DNA of 64,000 nucleotides. It comes from RUG14300 sp964561145. Its GTDB lineage: Bacteria; Bacillota; Clostridia; Christensenellales; CAG-1252. The translations under genes and the position numbers were made by a program. Positions 40,346 through 49,255 of the stretch are shown here, in pieces (within the stretch, counting starts at the first letter, position 1; each line of letters opens with the position of its first letter). The notes beneath the pieces were generated by a model. The model searched no databases. It worked only from the letters and a program-made list of their open reading frames with translations, and was not told where the DNA came from. The DNA lies in the NCBI GenBank assembly GCA_964561145.1, contig CAZLNZ010000013.1, forward strand, positions 1 through 64,000, written 5' to 3'.

Positions 40346-43333
40346 TTATTCTTCAACGTATTCTGAAATTATAGTATAAGTGCCCGCCTGTCCGTCAAGA
40401 GCGGTGATATTATACCAACCGTCGTGATTCTCGTCCTTTACATAAGCAACACCGTTAACACCGATATCGATGTTATCGAGATTGGCAAAGCTTCCCTTGT
40501 AAATCAATACGCCTGCTTCTCTTCCTTTCCAAGTCTTAGTGCCGATTGTTCCTTCAGTGATTCCGCTATTTGTGAAGTTACCTTCATAAACCGTCCAAGT
40601 AGCCTCCTCTAAACCCCAGTAGAATTTTCCGTCACCATTGAATAAACAACCGTCTGCGTGGTCACCGCTTACAGTCATTTCTCCTTGATACCAACAACCG
40701 TTGCCGTAGGAGTAAATACCGCTTCCGGAAACAGAAGTGTCAACCTTGTCAAGGTTAACGAACTTACCTGTAAATTGAAGAACTCCTTCACTCCTTGTTG
40801 CAAAATACTTTGTACCGTAGGTAGGCTCACCGTTTTCGAATTTACCTTCATAACGCCAATTCCCTTCATAGTTTCCGTCTGTACTCCAGCTAAACTTACC
40901 GTCACCATGACGAACACCGTTTACAAAGTCGCCTTCATAATACATTCCGTTAGCAAAGGTGAATTTGCCTTTACCGTCAAAATTATATGCACCGTTAAAG
41001 CCGCCGGTATAAGTATTTCCATCTATAAAGGTCTTAGTACCGCTTACAGGTGCACCGTTATCATAAGTGCCTACAAAGGTATCGCCGTTTGTCCAAGTAA
41101 AGGTTCCGTTGCCATGGAAAATGACACTGTCAGCCAAACCATCGTTTGAAATCATTCCCCCACGATAAGTACAACCATCAGGATAAACATAATAACCGCT
41201 ACCTGCAACAGAGGTATCAATCGCATCTAAATTAAGGAACTTACCGGTATACTCTTTTACACCACTCTCTCTGGTAGGAGAATATTTTGTGCCAACAGTA
41301 GGTTGGTCATTTTCAAATTTACCTTCATAACGCCAATTCCCTTCATAGTTTCCGTCTGTACTCCAGCTAAACTTACCGTCACCATGACGAGCACCGTTTA
41401 CAAAATCTCCTTCATAATACATTCCGTTAGCAAAGGTAAATTTTCCCTTGCCGTTGAAATTGTAATCGCTACTAAAATCGCCTTCATATTTATTTCCGTT
41501 CGCAAAAGTCTTAATACCGCTTACGGGAGCACCGTTTTCATAGGTGCCTACAAAGGTATCTACATTTTCTGTACCAAACCACTTAAAGGTTCCTTCTCCT
41601 GCAAAAGTTATATTTTCGCCGATTTCGTCCTGAGCTTGAATTCCGCCACGATAGTTACAAGCATTTTCATAATAGAAATAGCCTTCACCTGTTACGGAAG
41701 TATCGATTCTATTGAAAGCAATAAACTTGCCGCTATATTCCAGCAAACCGCTTTCACGATTATATGTAAGTTTACCTTTAGTCGCAACACCCTCAACAAA
41801 CGCACCTTCAAATAACAATCCGTCCTTTGTGTATTTTGCGTTATCATCGTTGGGAATACCGTCTGCAACAATGCCTGTATATAATCCGCCTTCGTACTCA
41901 AAATCAATTACATTCTCTATTTCCTGATGATAAACCGATATTATCGTATAAGTGCCTGCCTGTCCGTCAAGAGCGGTGATATTATACCAACCGTCGTGAT
42001 TCTCGTCCTTTACATAAGCAACACCGTTAACACCGATATCGATGTTATCGAGATTGGCAAAGCTTCCCTTGTAAATCAATACGCCTGCTTCTCTTCCTTT
42101 CCAAGTCTTAGTGCCGATTGTTCCTTCAGTGATTCCGCTATTTGTGAAGTTACCTTCATAAACCGTCCAAGTAGCCTCCTCTAAACCCCAGTAGAATTTT
42201 CCGTCACCATTGAATAAACAACCGTCTGCGTGGTCACCGCTTACAGTCATTTCTCCTTGATACCAACAACCGTTGCCGTAGGAGTAAATACCGCTTCCGG
42301 AAACAGAAGTGTCAACCTTGTCAAGGTTAACGAACTTACCTGTAAATTGAAGAACTCCTTCACTCCTTGTTGCAAAATACTTTGTACCGTAGGTAGGCTC
42401 ACCGTTTTCGAATTTACCTTCATAACGCCAATTCCCTTCATAGTTTCCGTCTGTACTCCAGCTAAACTTACCGTCACCATGACGAGCACCGTTTACAAAA
42501 TCTCCTTCATAATACATTCCGTTAGCAAAGGTAAATTTCCCCTTACCATTGAAATTGTAATCGCTACTAAAATAACCCTCATATTTATTTCCATCCGCAA
42601 AAGTCTTTATACCGCTCACGGGAGCACCGTTTTCATAGGTGCCTACAAAGGTATCTACATTTTCTGTGCCGAACCACTTAAAGGTTCCTTCGTTTATAAA
42701 TAAAACGCCCTCGCCTTTACTATCGTTTGCTTTAATTCCGCCACGATAATTGCAACCGTCACCGTATACAAAATAGCCCTCGCCATCTACGGAGGTATCT
42801 ATTTCGTTAAAAGCAACAAAACTTCCGCTGTACTCAACCAAGCCGGTTGTACGAGCATATGTAAGCTTGCCCGCTTTAGCAACGCCGTTTACAAACTTGC
42901 CGTTGAATACCAAACCATCCTTCGAATACACGGCATCGTCGTCATTTGGTAATCCGTTTACAATGGCACCTGTATACAAGCCGCCCTCATAAGCATAATC
43001 GGTTACTTTCCCATCGGTAAGCTTTGCAACGCTTCGAGTTTCCTTGGTATGGCATACGCTACATTCACGAGCCTCCTCTCCTTGCTCGGTAACTGTTGCA
43101 GCCTTTGTTTCCACCCATTCTCCGAAAGTATGAGAAACCATTTCTATCTCACGAGTTTCAACCTCTTGACACTTAGAACATGTCCGTTGTTCCTCTCCGA
43201 CTGCCGAACAGGTCGCTGCCTTTGTTTCTATCCATTCGCCGAAAGAGTGTTCACACTCTGTGTTAACGTCGCATGCACATAAGCTTATCGCCAACACACA
43301 AATAACGACCAAAGCTATTGTAAGTTTTTTCAT
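40346..43333 (-). CDS. Large MORN-repeat lipoprotein with internal duplication
   Basis: A 995-residue secreted protein. The lipoprotein signal ends 'ISLCAC' (Cys20). Residues about 28-105 hold two zinc-ribbon-like repeats, 'HSFGEWIETKAATCSAVGEE' and 'HTFGEWVETKAATVTEQGEE', each with CxxC motifs. The rest is MORN repeats arranged in two long halves; the second half repeats the first, offset by 524 residues. Units look like 'YEGNWRYEGKFENGEPTYGT' and 'YEGDFVNGARHGDGKFSW'. No catalytic domain is visible, so a binding or scaffold role is likely. AGGAGG precedes the start, and a palindrome lies in the promoter. Confidence 0.85.
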   Translation of the reverse strand: MKKLTIALVVICVLAISLCACDVNTECEHSFGEWIETKAATCSAVGEEQRTCSKCQEVETREIEMVSHTFGEWVETKAATVTEQGEEARECSVCHTKETRSVAKLTDGKVTDYAYEGGLYTGAIVNGLPNDDDAVYSKDGLVFNGKFVNGVAKAGKLTYARTTGLVEYSGSFVAFNEIDTSVDGEGYFVYGDGCNYRGGIKANDSKGEGVLFINEGTFKWFGTENVDTFVGTYENGAPVSGIKTFADGNKYEGYFSSDYNFNGKGKFTFANGMYYEGDFVNGARHGDGKFSWSTDGNYEGNWRYEGKFENGEPTYGTKYFATRSEGVLQFTGKFVNLDKVDTSVSGSGIYSYGNGCWYQGEMTVSGDHADGCLFNGDGKFYWGLEEATWTVYEGNFTNSGITEGTIGTKTWKGREAGVLIYKGSFANLDNIDIGVNGVAYVKDENHDGWYNITALDGQAGTYTIISVYHQEIENVIDFEYEGGLYTGIVADGIPNDDNAKYTKDGLLFEGAFVEGVATKGKLTYNRESGLLEYSGKFIAFNRIDTSVTGEGYFYYENACNYRGGIQAQDEIGENITFAGEGTFKWFGTENVDTFVGTYENGAPVSGIKTFANGNKYEGDFSSDYNFNGKGKFTFANGMYYEGDFVNGARHGDGKFSWSTDGNYEGNWRYEGKFENDQPTVGTKYSPTRESGVKEYTGKFLNLDAIDTSVAGSGYYVYPDGCTYRGGMISNDGLADSVIFHGNGTFTWTNGDTFVGTYDNGAPVSGTKTFIDGNTYTGGFNGAYNFDGKGKFTFANGMYYEGDFVNGVRHGDGKFSWSTDGNYEGNWRYEGKFENGEPTYGTKYFATRSEGVLQFTGKFVNLDKVDTSVSGSGIYSYGNGCWYQGEMTVSGDHADGCLFNGDGKFYWGLEEATWTVYEGNFTNSGITEGTIGTKTWKGREAGVLIYKGSFANLDNIDIGVNGVAYVKDENHDGWYNITALDGQAGTYTIISEYVEE
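40386..40913 (-). repeat. 528-base tract, copy 1, within the MORN gene
   Basis: By eye this tract is identical to 41958-42485 (offset 1,572 bases, a multiple of three). It encodes 176 residues of MORN units ending in 'GQAGTYTIIS'. Confidence 0.85.
41958..42485 (-). repeat. 528-base tract, copy 2, within the MORN gene
   Basis: Identical by eye to 40386-40913; the first mismatches are just outside both ends (40385/41957 and 40914/42486). A second shared tract of 128 bases links 41316-41443 with 42411-42538. Confidence 0.85.
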
Positions 43334-43357
43334 ATTTACCTCCTCAGTTTTTTTGTA

Positions 43358-43386
43358 TTAATACTGTTACGGTTCGTAACGTTTAA
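43358..43386 (-). promoter_or_regulatory. Promoter of the large MORN gene with palindromic spacer
   Basis: Minus-strand TTAAAC (43381-43386), 17-base spacer, TATTAA (43358-43363). The spacer contains GTTACG-AAC-CGTAAC (43366-43380), a perfect palindrome with a three-base centre placed for repression. Confidence 0.5.
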
Positions 43387-43397
43387 TCCATAGTTTT

Positions 43398-44276
43398 TTA
43401 AATAGCTCCCATTATAAGGGTACAAGCCGCACCCATTGAGTTTGCCTTTTTTAATGCATTTGTTAATTCCTCCGAGCTAAGGGCAGAAATATCTTTCCCG
43501 TCCAGTTCAGCTAACACCGTACCCCAAAAAGCATCGCCTGCTCCCGTCGTGTCTATAGGTTTTACTTTTTGAGAAGGAACAAAGCCCTCCATTTCGTTCA
43601 AGTAAAAGTAGCTTCCATCGCTTCCCAATGTTATTACTATTAGCTTATCCTTCCTGCTCAATAATCTGGCAGCTTTTTGAACACAGTCAACACCGGTCAA
43701 AAGAACCGCCTCGTCCTTACTTAATTTAACCAAATCGGCAAGGTCAACGAACTGTCCATATGCCCTTTTTGCTTGACTCTCACTCTCAAAAACGTCTTGA
43801 CGATAATTGACATCAAAGCTTAAAAGTTTGCCACTCTCTCTACACCAATTTGCGATTTCCATTGCCTTTTCTTGACCTACGTTTTCTGAAAGCATCAAGG
43901 AACCCAAATGTACAATAGATACGTCATTATAGTGTTTTAAAGAGGATAAATCGATATAATAATCTGCACAGTTATGTCTTAAGAATGTAAAATCACGTTC
44001 TCCGTCCTTTAAAGTCACAAAGGCAATGGATGTGTTACGCTCCGAATCTATTTGCAACTCCAAAACGTCCAAGCCTTCTTTTTCCGCAACGGATTGAAGA
44101 AATTTCCCTACAGAATCCTTACCGACTCTTCCGACAAAACAGACCTTGCCACCTGCCCTTTTTGCATGAACGGCAACATTAAAGGGAGCACCGCCGCAAT
44201 GAAAGCTTGCTTCAAGCGTGTTTTCCTTTTGCGCGGCAATCACGTCTGCTAAAATTTCTCCAATAGTAAGAATCAT
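43398..44276 (-). CDS. PfkB-family sugar kinase, probable fructokinase
   Basis: A 292-residue ribokinase-family enzyme phosphorylating a sugar, most likely fructose. N-terminal 'GEILADVI' and 'GGAPFNVAVHAKRAGGKVCF' are like bacterial fructokinases; the second PfkB signature is 'DTTGAGDAFWGTVLAEL' with catalytic base Asp248. Length is normal. GAGGAG precedes the start. The GH32 enzyme in the same region would release fructose as its substrate. The promoter carries the same inverted repeat as the Opp-type operon. Other PfkB sugars such as 2-keto-3-deoxygluconate remain possible. Confidence 0.85.
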   Translation of the reverse strand: MILTIGEILADVIAAQKENTLEASFHCGGAPFNVAVHAKRAGGKVCFVGRVGKDSVGKFLQSVAEKEGLDVLELQIDSERNTSIAFVTLKDGERDFTFLRHNCADYYIDLSSLKHYNDVSIVHLGSLMLSENVGQEKAMEIANWCRESGKLLSFDVNYRQDVFESESQAKRAYGQFVDLADLVKLSKDEAVLLTGVDCVQKAARLLSRKDKLIVITLGSDGSYFYLNEMEGFVPSQKVKPIDTTGAGDAFWGTVLAELDGKDISALSSEELTNALKKANSMGAACTLIMGAI

Positions 44277-44307
44277 AATCGCTCCTCTTAGTACTATCTG
44301 TATTAAT

Positions 44308-44374
44308 ATTTAAACATATCCGAAAATTGAAATCAATATCGATAGTCGGTAGTAATAAACGGCTTTGCTACCGA
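44308..44374 (-). promoter_or_regulatory. Fructokinase promoter with shared inverted repeat
   Basis: Minus-strand TTGATT (44331-44336), 17-base spacer, TTAAAT (44308-44313). Directly upstream of the -35 box lie TCGGTAG (44346-44352) and CTACCGA (44368-44374), separated by 15 bases. The same arms and spacing occur at 54131-54159 before the Opp-type operon. Confidence 0.6.
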
Positions 44375-44387
44375 TTTTATTGTTTTT

Positions 44388-46328
44388 CTAAAGCTCAAAC
44401 ACAAGTACCGTTACACTATATGCCGGGACTATAGGTTTATCCAAGTTCTCTTTAACTTCAAGGTAAAGATTGTTCATATTTGCCTCGGTATTGTAAACTT
44501 CGACATCGGTTCCCAAAACGCTAGCACGTGTCAATACTTTTGCATAATTGAATCCGTCAAGCAGTAAACCCTTGTCGGTTGCATTTACTACCGCAACGGA
44601 AAGAGTCTTACCGTCTTCGGAAATTGTCGAAGAAACATATACGTCGTCAATATCCGAAATCAAATTACTATCAACTTTCTTACTTTGCATATAATGACGA
44701 TATGCCTTTAATACCAAGCCCGAACCTTGATACATTGCTTTTGTATTTGTGGTCGTAACACATCCCTGTGTTGCGTTTACCGTGCTACTATAGCAAGCGA
44801 TCTCCACAATATCACAATTGTCAATCATCAAATTAAGAGCAACTCCGATACCCATTGCATCCTTCAAACGTGAGGAACAGAAAACTTCGTTATATGCATA
44901 TTCGTCAATGGACATCAAGGCATTAAAACGGTTCACATTATTTAAATCTCTATGCTTGTCCATACGAAGCAACAAACCGTCATACATATTCTTTACATGT
45001 TTGGAAAGGTCGTCCTCGACACGTACCGCATAGAAATGTTCTTGAACATAGTCAAATTCATTAACACCTTGCTGCATCATTATCTTTGTATAATCGCTGT
45101 AGTTGTCGCCAACCGCAAATACCTTTATACTGTCGTCAACAGCCTTCATTGCCGTAATAAATCTATCGTGTTTTAATATATACTGTGCTTGATTGGACAT
45201 ATAGCCTAGCTGATGTCTGCCGTTCATTTCATTTCCTATACCCCAATAGACGACATTGTAGGGTTCTGCATTGCCGTTATTTGCACGTATTGCTCCATAT
45301 TCAGTGTCTGTAGAACCATTGCAATACTCAACCCATTTTGCCGCAGCATCGCTTTCACCAAGACCTGTGTTAACCACAATATAGGGTTCTGCTCCGATAT
45401 ATTCGCACATTGCAATAAACTCATCGGTACCCATATCGTTGGGTTCGATTATGCTATATAAGCCGTATTGGATGATCTTTGCCCTATCGGAGGCTAGCAT
45501 AGCTTGCTCTGAAGAAAATGAACTTGATAGTCCCGCATAATGAAGGTTGCGTTTGTTGGGTCTTTGGTCTCTATCACCTATTCCGTCAGTCCAGTCATAC
45601 CCGGAAACAAAGTTTCCGCCCGGCCAGCGATAAATTGTACCACCCATATCCTTTAGAAGATCAAGGGTGTCTCTTCTCATTCCGCTGATATTATCGGAAG
45701 GCATCAATGACAAGCTGTCCATTGTTAACTCGCCCTCAGTACATTCAAAGGATATTGTTGAAGTCTTATCTGCTACAGTCTCAAAAGAAAACTCGTACTT
45801 TGCGAAATCATTGGTTTCAACCTTTATTTCCTTGCTCTCGGTTTTATCCTTGGTTTTCAAGGTAACCTTTAAAGTAGCCGTACCATTATTTGTAAAAGCA
45901 TTGACATATCCCACATATTCACCTGCTTCAACCTCAAAGGTTTGCGAAAGAATTCCTCCTCTGCTCAGCGTTGCGGCATGGTCACCCGACAAGGTCTTGT
46001 CTGTGGTTGCCTTTACCAAAGAAGAATCATTGATTCGCCAAGGAGAGGCATAATCACTGAAATCTAAATAAAATTTACGATCGATTATCGTTTCTGCCCA
46101 TATTCCGTTATAAATACAGCTCGGTATATGTTCTATGAATTGCCCGTAAATATATGGTGAAACATCGATTGCCTCAGATACATCGGTAGATACTTTAAGA
46201 GAAACTATCTCATCATATGTCTCTATGACGTTATCATCATTAGGTTGCTGCACCGTTGGCTTGCAAGCAGCAAATACTAGCGTAGAGGCAACTATTAAAC
46301 AAATTAGTCCGATTAAACATTTCTTCAT
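44388..46328 (-). CDS. GH51 alpha-L-arabinofuranosidase lipoprotein
   Basis: A 646-residue enzyme that removes arabinofuranosyl side chains from arabinan or arabinoxylan. The lipoprotein signal ends 'VFAAC' (Cys22), so it is displayed outside the cell. The catalytic barrel has 'YIYGQFIEHIPSCIYNG' near residue 60, 'YRWPGGNFVSGYDW' near 235, acid/base Glu367 in 'GIGNEMNGR', and nucleophile Glu476 in 'SIDEYAYNEV'. The C-terminal beta domain completes the family. Most characterised GH51 enzymes are intracellular, so the lipoprotein form is notable. It starts 27 bases after the GH2 gene and is last in the Opp-type operon. Confidence 0.92.
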   Translation of the reverse strand: MKKCLIGLICLIVASTLVFAACKPTVQQPNDDNVIETYDEIVSLKVSTDVSEAIDVSPYIYGQFIEHIPSCIYNGIWAETIIDRKFYLDFSDYASPWRINDSSLVKATTDKTLSGDHAATLSRGGILSQTFEVEAGEYVGYVNAFTNNGTATLKVTLKTKDKTESKEIKVETNDFAKYEFSFETVADKTSTISFECTEGELTMDSLSLMPSDNISGMRRDTLDLLKDMGGTIYRWPGGNFVSGYDWTDGIGDRDQRPNKRNLHYAGLSSSFSSEQAMLASDRAKIIQYGLYSIIEPNDMGTDEFIAMCEYIGAEPYIVVNTGLGESDAAAKWVEYCNGSTDTEYGAIRANNGNAEPYNVVYWGIGNEMNGRHQLGYMSNQAQYILKHDRFITAMKAVDDSIKVFAVGDNYSDYTKIMMQQGVNEFDYVQEHFYAVRVEDDLSKHVKNMYDGLLLRMDKHRDLNNVNRFNALMSIDEYAYNEVFCSSRLKDAMGIGVALNLMIDNCDIVEIACYSSTVNATQGCVTTTNTKAMYQGSGLVLKAYRHYMQSKKVDSNLISDIDDVYVSSTISEDGKTLSVAVVNATDKGLLLDGFNYAKVLTRASVLGTDVEVYNTEANMNNLYLEVKENLDKPIVPAYSVTVLVFEL

Positions 46329-46355
46329 TTTATTCTCCTTTTCATGGGCTTGTTG

Positions 46356-48038
46356 CTACTTGCCTGATATTATATTGCGGATTATAGTCGGATCAACCTT
46401 GGGCGTTCTATCCGTATAGCATAATCCGTTAACCTCTTGCTGAACATCGGTTATTTGTGTATAACAATATCCCGATAAATAGTTGAGATTATAAATTGTA
46501 TTAAATAACTCGGCAAAACGCTTACAGAAGCAGTCCTTGGTTTCCGCTTTATCGCCATACCCCCAGCCCTCTGCTTCGTTTATAGCAATTCCTCCGAATT
46601 CGCTAATCAACACCGGCTGATCTTTGTAATGATAACCTTCGGCATAAGCAAAACCGAAGTTGTTGATAATAAGCTTATTTCCTACAACATCTTCCTTCTT
46701 CTCATATTTTATAGCGAAGTCCCGTGCATCCTGATTATACTCGTGAAGGGTCAATAAATCGCCAGCCAATTGATGCCAGCCGTCATTGCTTATAATCAAT
46801 CTTTGACCACCGACATGCCTTACATTGTCACAGATTTCTTGTACGTACAGATGTGTGCTCCCGTCATTTTTAACATGCGGGATTCCCCAAGATTCATTAA
46901 AAACAACCCAAGTAATAATTGAAGGATGTGGTCTTAACTGTTTGATAATCAACGGACAATCTCTACGCATTTCCGCTTTTGCTTCATCGGAGTACTCATA
47001 ATTACTGGGAAGTTCTCCCCAAACATATAAGCCCAATAGGTCACAGAAATAATAAAAGAGTGTCGATTCCACCTTTTGATGCATTCTAACTCCGTTAAAG
47101 CCAAAGCTTTTTATTAGTTCGACTTCCTTCCATAACGCTTCCGGAGATGGTGCCGTCAGACCCGTTTCCACCCAGTAACCTTGTTCAAGCACCATTTTAA
47201 GATAAACATCCTCATCGTTGATTGTAACGATTCCGTTCCTTGTTTTGACCTCTCTTATTCCGAAATAGCTATATACAACATCCTCCTCCGATATAACCTT
47301 AACCGAGTACAAACAAGGATTTTCGACACTCCAAAGAACCGGCTTGGGGATATCTACAGACAACGATGCAATGCAATTTTCGGAGCATCCTTTAGCGGAA
47401 GAAATAATCTCTCCGTCAAGGGACACAACAACCTCAACTTTTTGATTGGTATTGCAAGTTTGAATCGAAAAATCAACTTTTCCGCTATTATGAGGTGTTA
47501 TTTCAAGAGCGTCTATGTAGCTTTTTCCTGCATACTCGAGCCACACATCTTTCCAAATGCCTGTAGTTTGCACATACCAGCATTCATAAGACTCCTCTCT
47601 TGCACGTTGTTTTCCTCTCAGCTGTGCTTTAGATAAAGAATCGTGAACTATTATAACGATTTCGTTTTCTCCAAGTTTCACATGATTGGTTATATCTAAC
47701 TGGAAGGCAGTATAACCACCGACGTGTCCGCCTGCATATATTCCGTTAATCCAAACCTCACAACGATAATCGACTGCGGCAAAATGAAGAAGGATACTGC
47801 AATCGAGTCTTTTCACCTCAAAAAGTCGGGAATAGCGAATTTTTGTTGCATGGTTTTCATTTCCGATTGTGCTTGCTTGTGTTTCATAGCTAAAAGGAAC
47901 CATTATCTGCTTTGCTCCCCTCAAGCTTCTATCTCCCTCTATTAGTCGGAAATCCCAGCAACCATTCAATGATTGCCAATCGGTGCGTTCTAAAGTTGGA
48001 TTCGGATGTATTTTTGTTAAATCTGGTCTACTCTTCAT
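46356..48038 (-). CDS. GH2-family glycoside hydrolase
   Basis: A 560-residue GH2 enzyme, on the short side for the family, with sugar-binding domain (about 20-165), Ig-like domain (about 170-265) and catalytic barrel. The acid/base is Glu382 in 'WVVFNESWGIP' and the nucleophile Glu480 in 'VLISEFGGIAI'. Family activities include beta-galactosidase, beta-glucuronidase and beta-mannosidase; some short members are active on arabinosides, which would suit the GH51 neighbour. No signal peptide, so it is cytoplasmic. The start overlaps the end of the small membrane-protein gene by 11 bases. Confidence 0.9.
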   Translation of the reverse strand: MKSRPDLTKIHPNPTLERTDWQSLNGCWDFRLIEGDRSLRGAKQIMVPFSYETQASTIGNENHATKIRYSRLFEVKRLDCSILLHFAAVDYRCEVWINGIYAGGHVGGYTAFQLDITNHVKLGENEIVIIVHDSLSKAQLRGKQRAREESYECWYVQTTGIWKDVWLEYAGKSYIDALEITPHNSGKVDFSIQTCNTNQKVEVVVSLDGEIISSAKGCSENCIASLSVDIPKPVLWSVENPCLYSVKVISEEDVVYSYFGIREVKTRNGIVTINDEDVYLKMVLEQGYWVETGLTAPSPEALWKEVELIKSFGFNGVRMHQKVESTLFYYFCDLLGLYVWGELPSNYEYSDEAKAEMRRDCPLIIKQLRPHPSIITWVVFNESWGIPHVKNDGSTHLYVQEICDNVRHVGGQRLIISNDGWHQLAGDLLTLHEYNQDARDFAIKYEKKEDVVGNKLIINNFGFAYAEGYHYKDQPVLISEFGGIAINEAEGWGYGDKAETKDCFCKRFAELFNTIYNLNYLSGYCYTQITDVQQEVNGLCYTDRTPKVDPTIIRNIISGK

Positions 48039-48258
48039 GATCTTCTTTTTCTTTGTCCTTTGACTTATCCTTTTCTTTATTGTAGTTTATCCTTGCAGTT
48101 ACCACCCACAAGATTATTGTTATCACGCATATCACCAAAGACATTACAGACACCCAAAAGGAAGCAGAGCCTTTTTCGGTGATAAACAAACATATTATGC
48201 TCAATACCGCAAATACTGCGGCTATTCTCAATATAACAGATCTAATAGCATCACTCAT
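48028..48258 (-). CDS. Small two-helix membrane protein
   Basis: A 76-residue protein with two hydrophobic helices ('LRIAAVFAVLSIICLFIT' and 'FWVSVMSLVICVITIILWVV') and a highly charged C-terminus of Lys, Asp and Glu. It overlaps the preceding ATPase gene by eight bases and the following GH2 gene by 11, so all three are coupled. No family was recognised; a small accessory of the transporter is one possibility. Confidence 0.7.
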   Translation of the reverse strand: MSDAIRSVILRIAAVFAVLSIICLFITEKGSASFWVSVMSLVICVITIILWVVTARINYNKEKDKSKDKEKEDHEE

Positions 48259-49255
48259 TGTTCACATTACAACATTTAACGGCTACGCCGTCTACAGCCC
48301 TATACTCTATCGGGGATAAACACGCCTCGGTTGCGTATAAACACCTTGGTGCAAAGGAACAACCCTCCGGACGATTCTCGATATTTGTAAGCTCAAAGCT
48401 CTTCAAAGGAAGAGGCTCATCGGTGTTAGCATCGGGATCAGGAGAAGGAACCGCCTTTATCAATGCCTGCGTATACGGATGACTCGGATGATTAAGTACC
48501 TGATGGAGATCACCCTCCTCCACTATCTCACCAAGATACATTACACACATTCTGCCATTCCTTGCTATAAACCTTGCAGTTGATAAATCGTGAGTTATAT
48601 ATAGGAAGGAAACATTGAGTTTTTTATTCAATGAGGACATTAAATTCAATAGAGACAATCTCAAGGACACATCTATCATAGATACCGGCTCATCTGCAAC
48701 AATGAGTTCGGGATCTAAAGATATCGCACGTGCCATTAGAATTCTCTGCCTTTGTCCACCCGACAGCTGATGGGGGTACTTTGACAAAAATTGTTCTGCC
48801 GGAGTTAGTCCGATAAGCTCCATAAGTTCTTCTATTCGCTCATTTATTTGTGCCTTTTTCCATTTACGGTGGTGAGTTTTAATGGGAGCATATAAGCTTT
48901 GATAAATGGTATTTACGGGATTTAGGGCAGCATAACTGTCCTGTTGTATAAATTGCACCTTTCTAAACGCTCGGATATCCTTGTCGAATAGACCGCTCGT
49001 CTGTTGTCCCTCGAAGAATATCTTGCCGCTCGTAGCCTTAGCAATACCGGTAATAACCCTTCCCAGAGTTGTTTTTCCACAGCCGGACTCTCCGACGACC
49101 GCAACGATTTCGCCCTTGTAAATAGTCAAATCAATGTCTTTGAGTACATGTACGGTCTTACTTTTATCAAACAACGCTGTTTTTTTCTCGAAGGTAAGGT
49201 TTATCTTTTCTAAGCGAATAAGCTCTTGTTTTGTAGTTTCGACATCATTATTCAT
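48251..49255 (-). CDS. Opp-type ABC transporter ATPase (OppF-like)
   Basis: A 334-residue ATPase that energises an oligopeptide/nickel-type importer. Walker A 'GESGCGKTTLGR', signature 'LSGGQRQRILMARAI', Walker B 'ELIVADEPVSMIDV', and the late Cys-containing 'GCSFAPRCLYATEACLS', which in this family can hold an iron-sulfur cluster or zinc. The start at 49255 is preferred over the in-frame ATG at 49372 because GGAG precedes it and it overlaps the previous stop by eight bases. The solute-binding protein and hydrolases in the operon suggest an oligosaccharide rather than a peptide substrate. Confidence 0.92.
   Translation of the reverse strand: MNNDVETTKQELIRLEKINLTFEKKTALFDKSKTVHVLKDIDLTIYKGEIVAVVGESGCGKTTLGRVITGIAKATSGKIFFEGQQTSGLFDKDIRAFRKVQFIQQDSYAALNPVNTIYQSLYAPIKTHHRKWKKAQINERIEELMELIGLTPAEQFLSKYPHQLSGGQRQRILMARAISLDPELIVADEPVSMIDVSLRLSLLNLMSSLNKKLNVSFLYITHDLSTARFIARNGRMCVMYLGEIVEEGDLHQVLNHPSHPYTQALIKAVPSPDPDANTDEPLPLKSFELTNIENRPEGCSFAPRCLYATEACLSPIEYRAVDGVAVKCCNVNNE

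Noticed and set aside
40424..42703. Plus-strand open frames inside the MORN gene, some apparently duplicated
   Set aside because: They are shadows of the MORN coding sequence; their repetition only reflects the internal DNA duplication.
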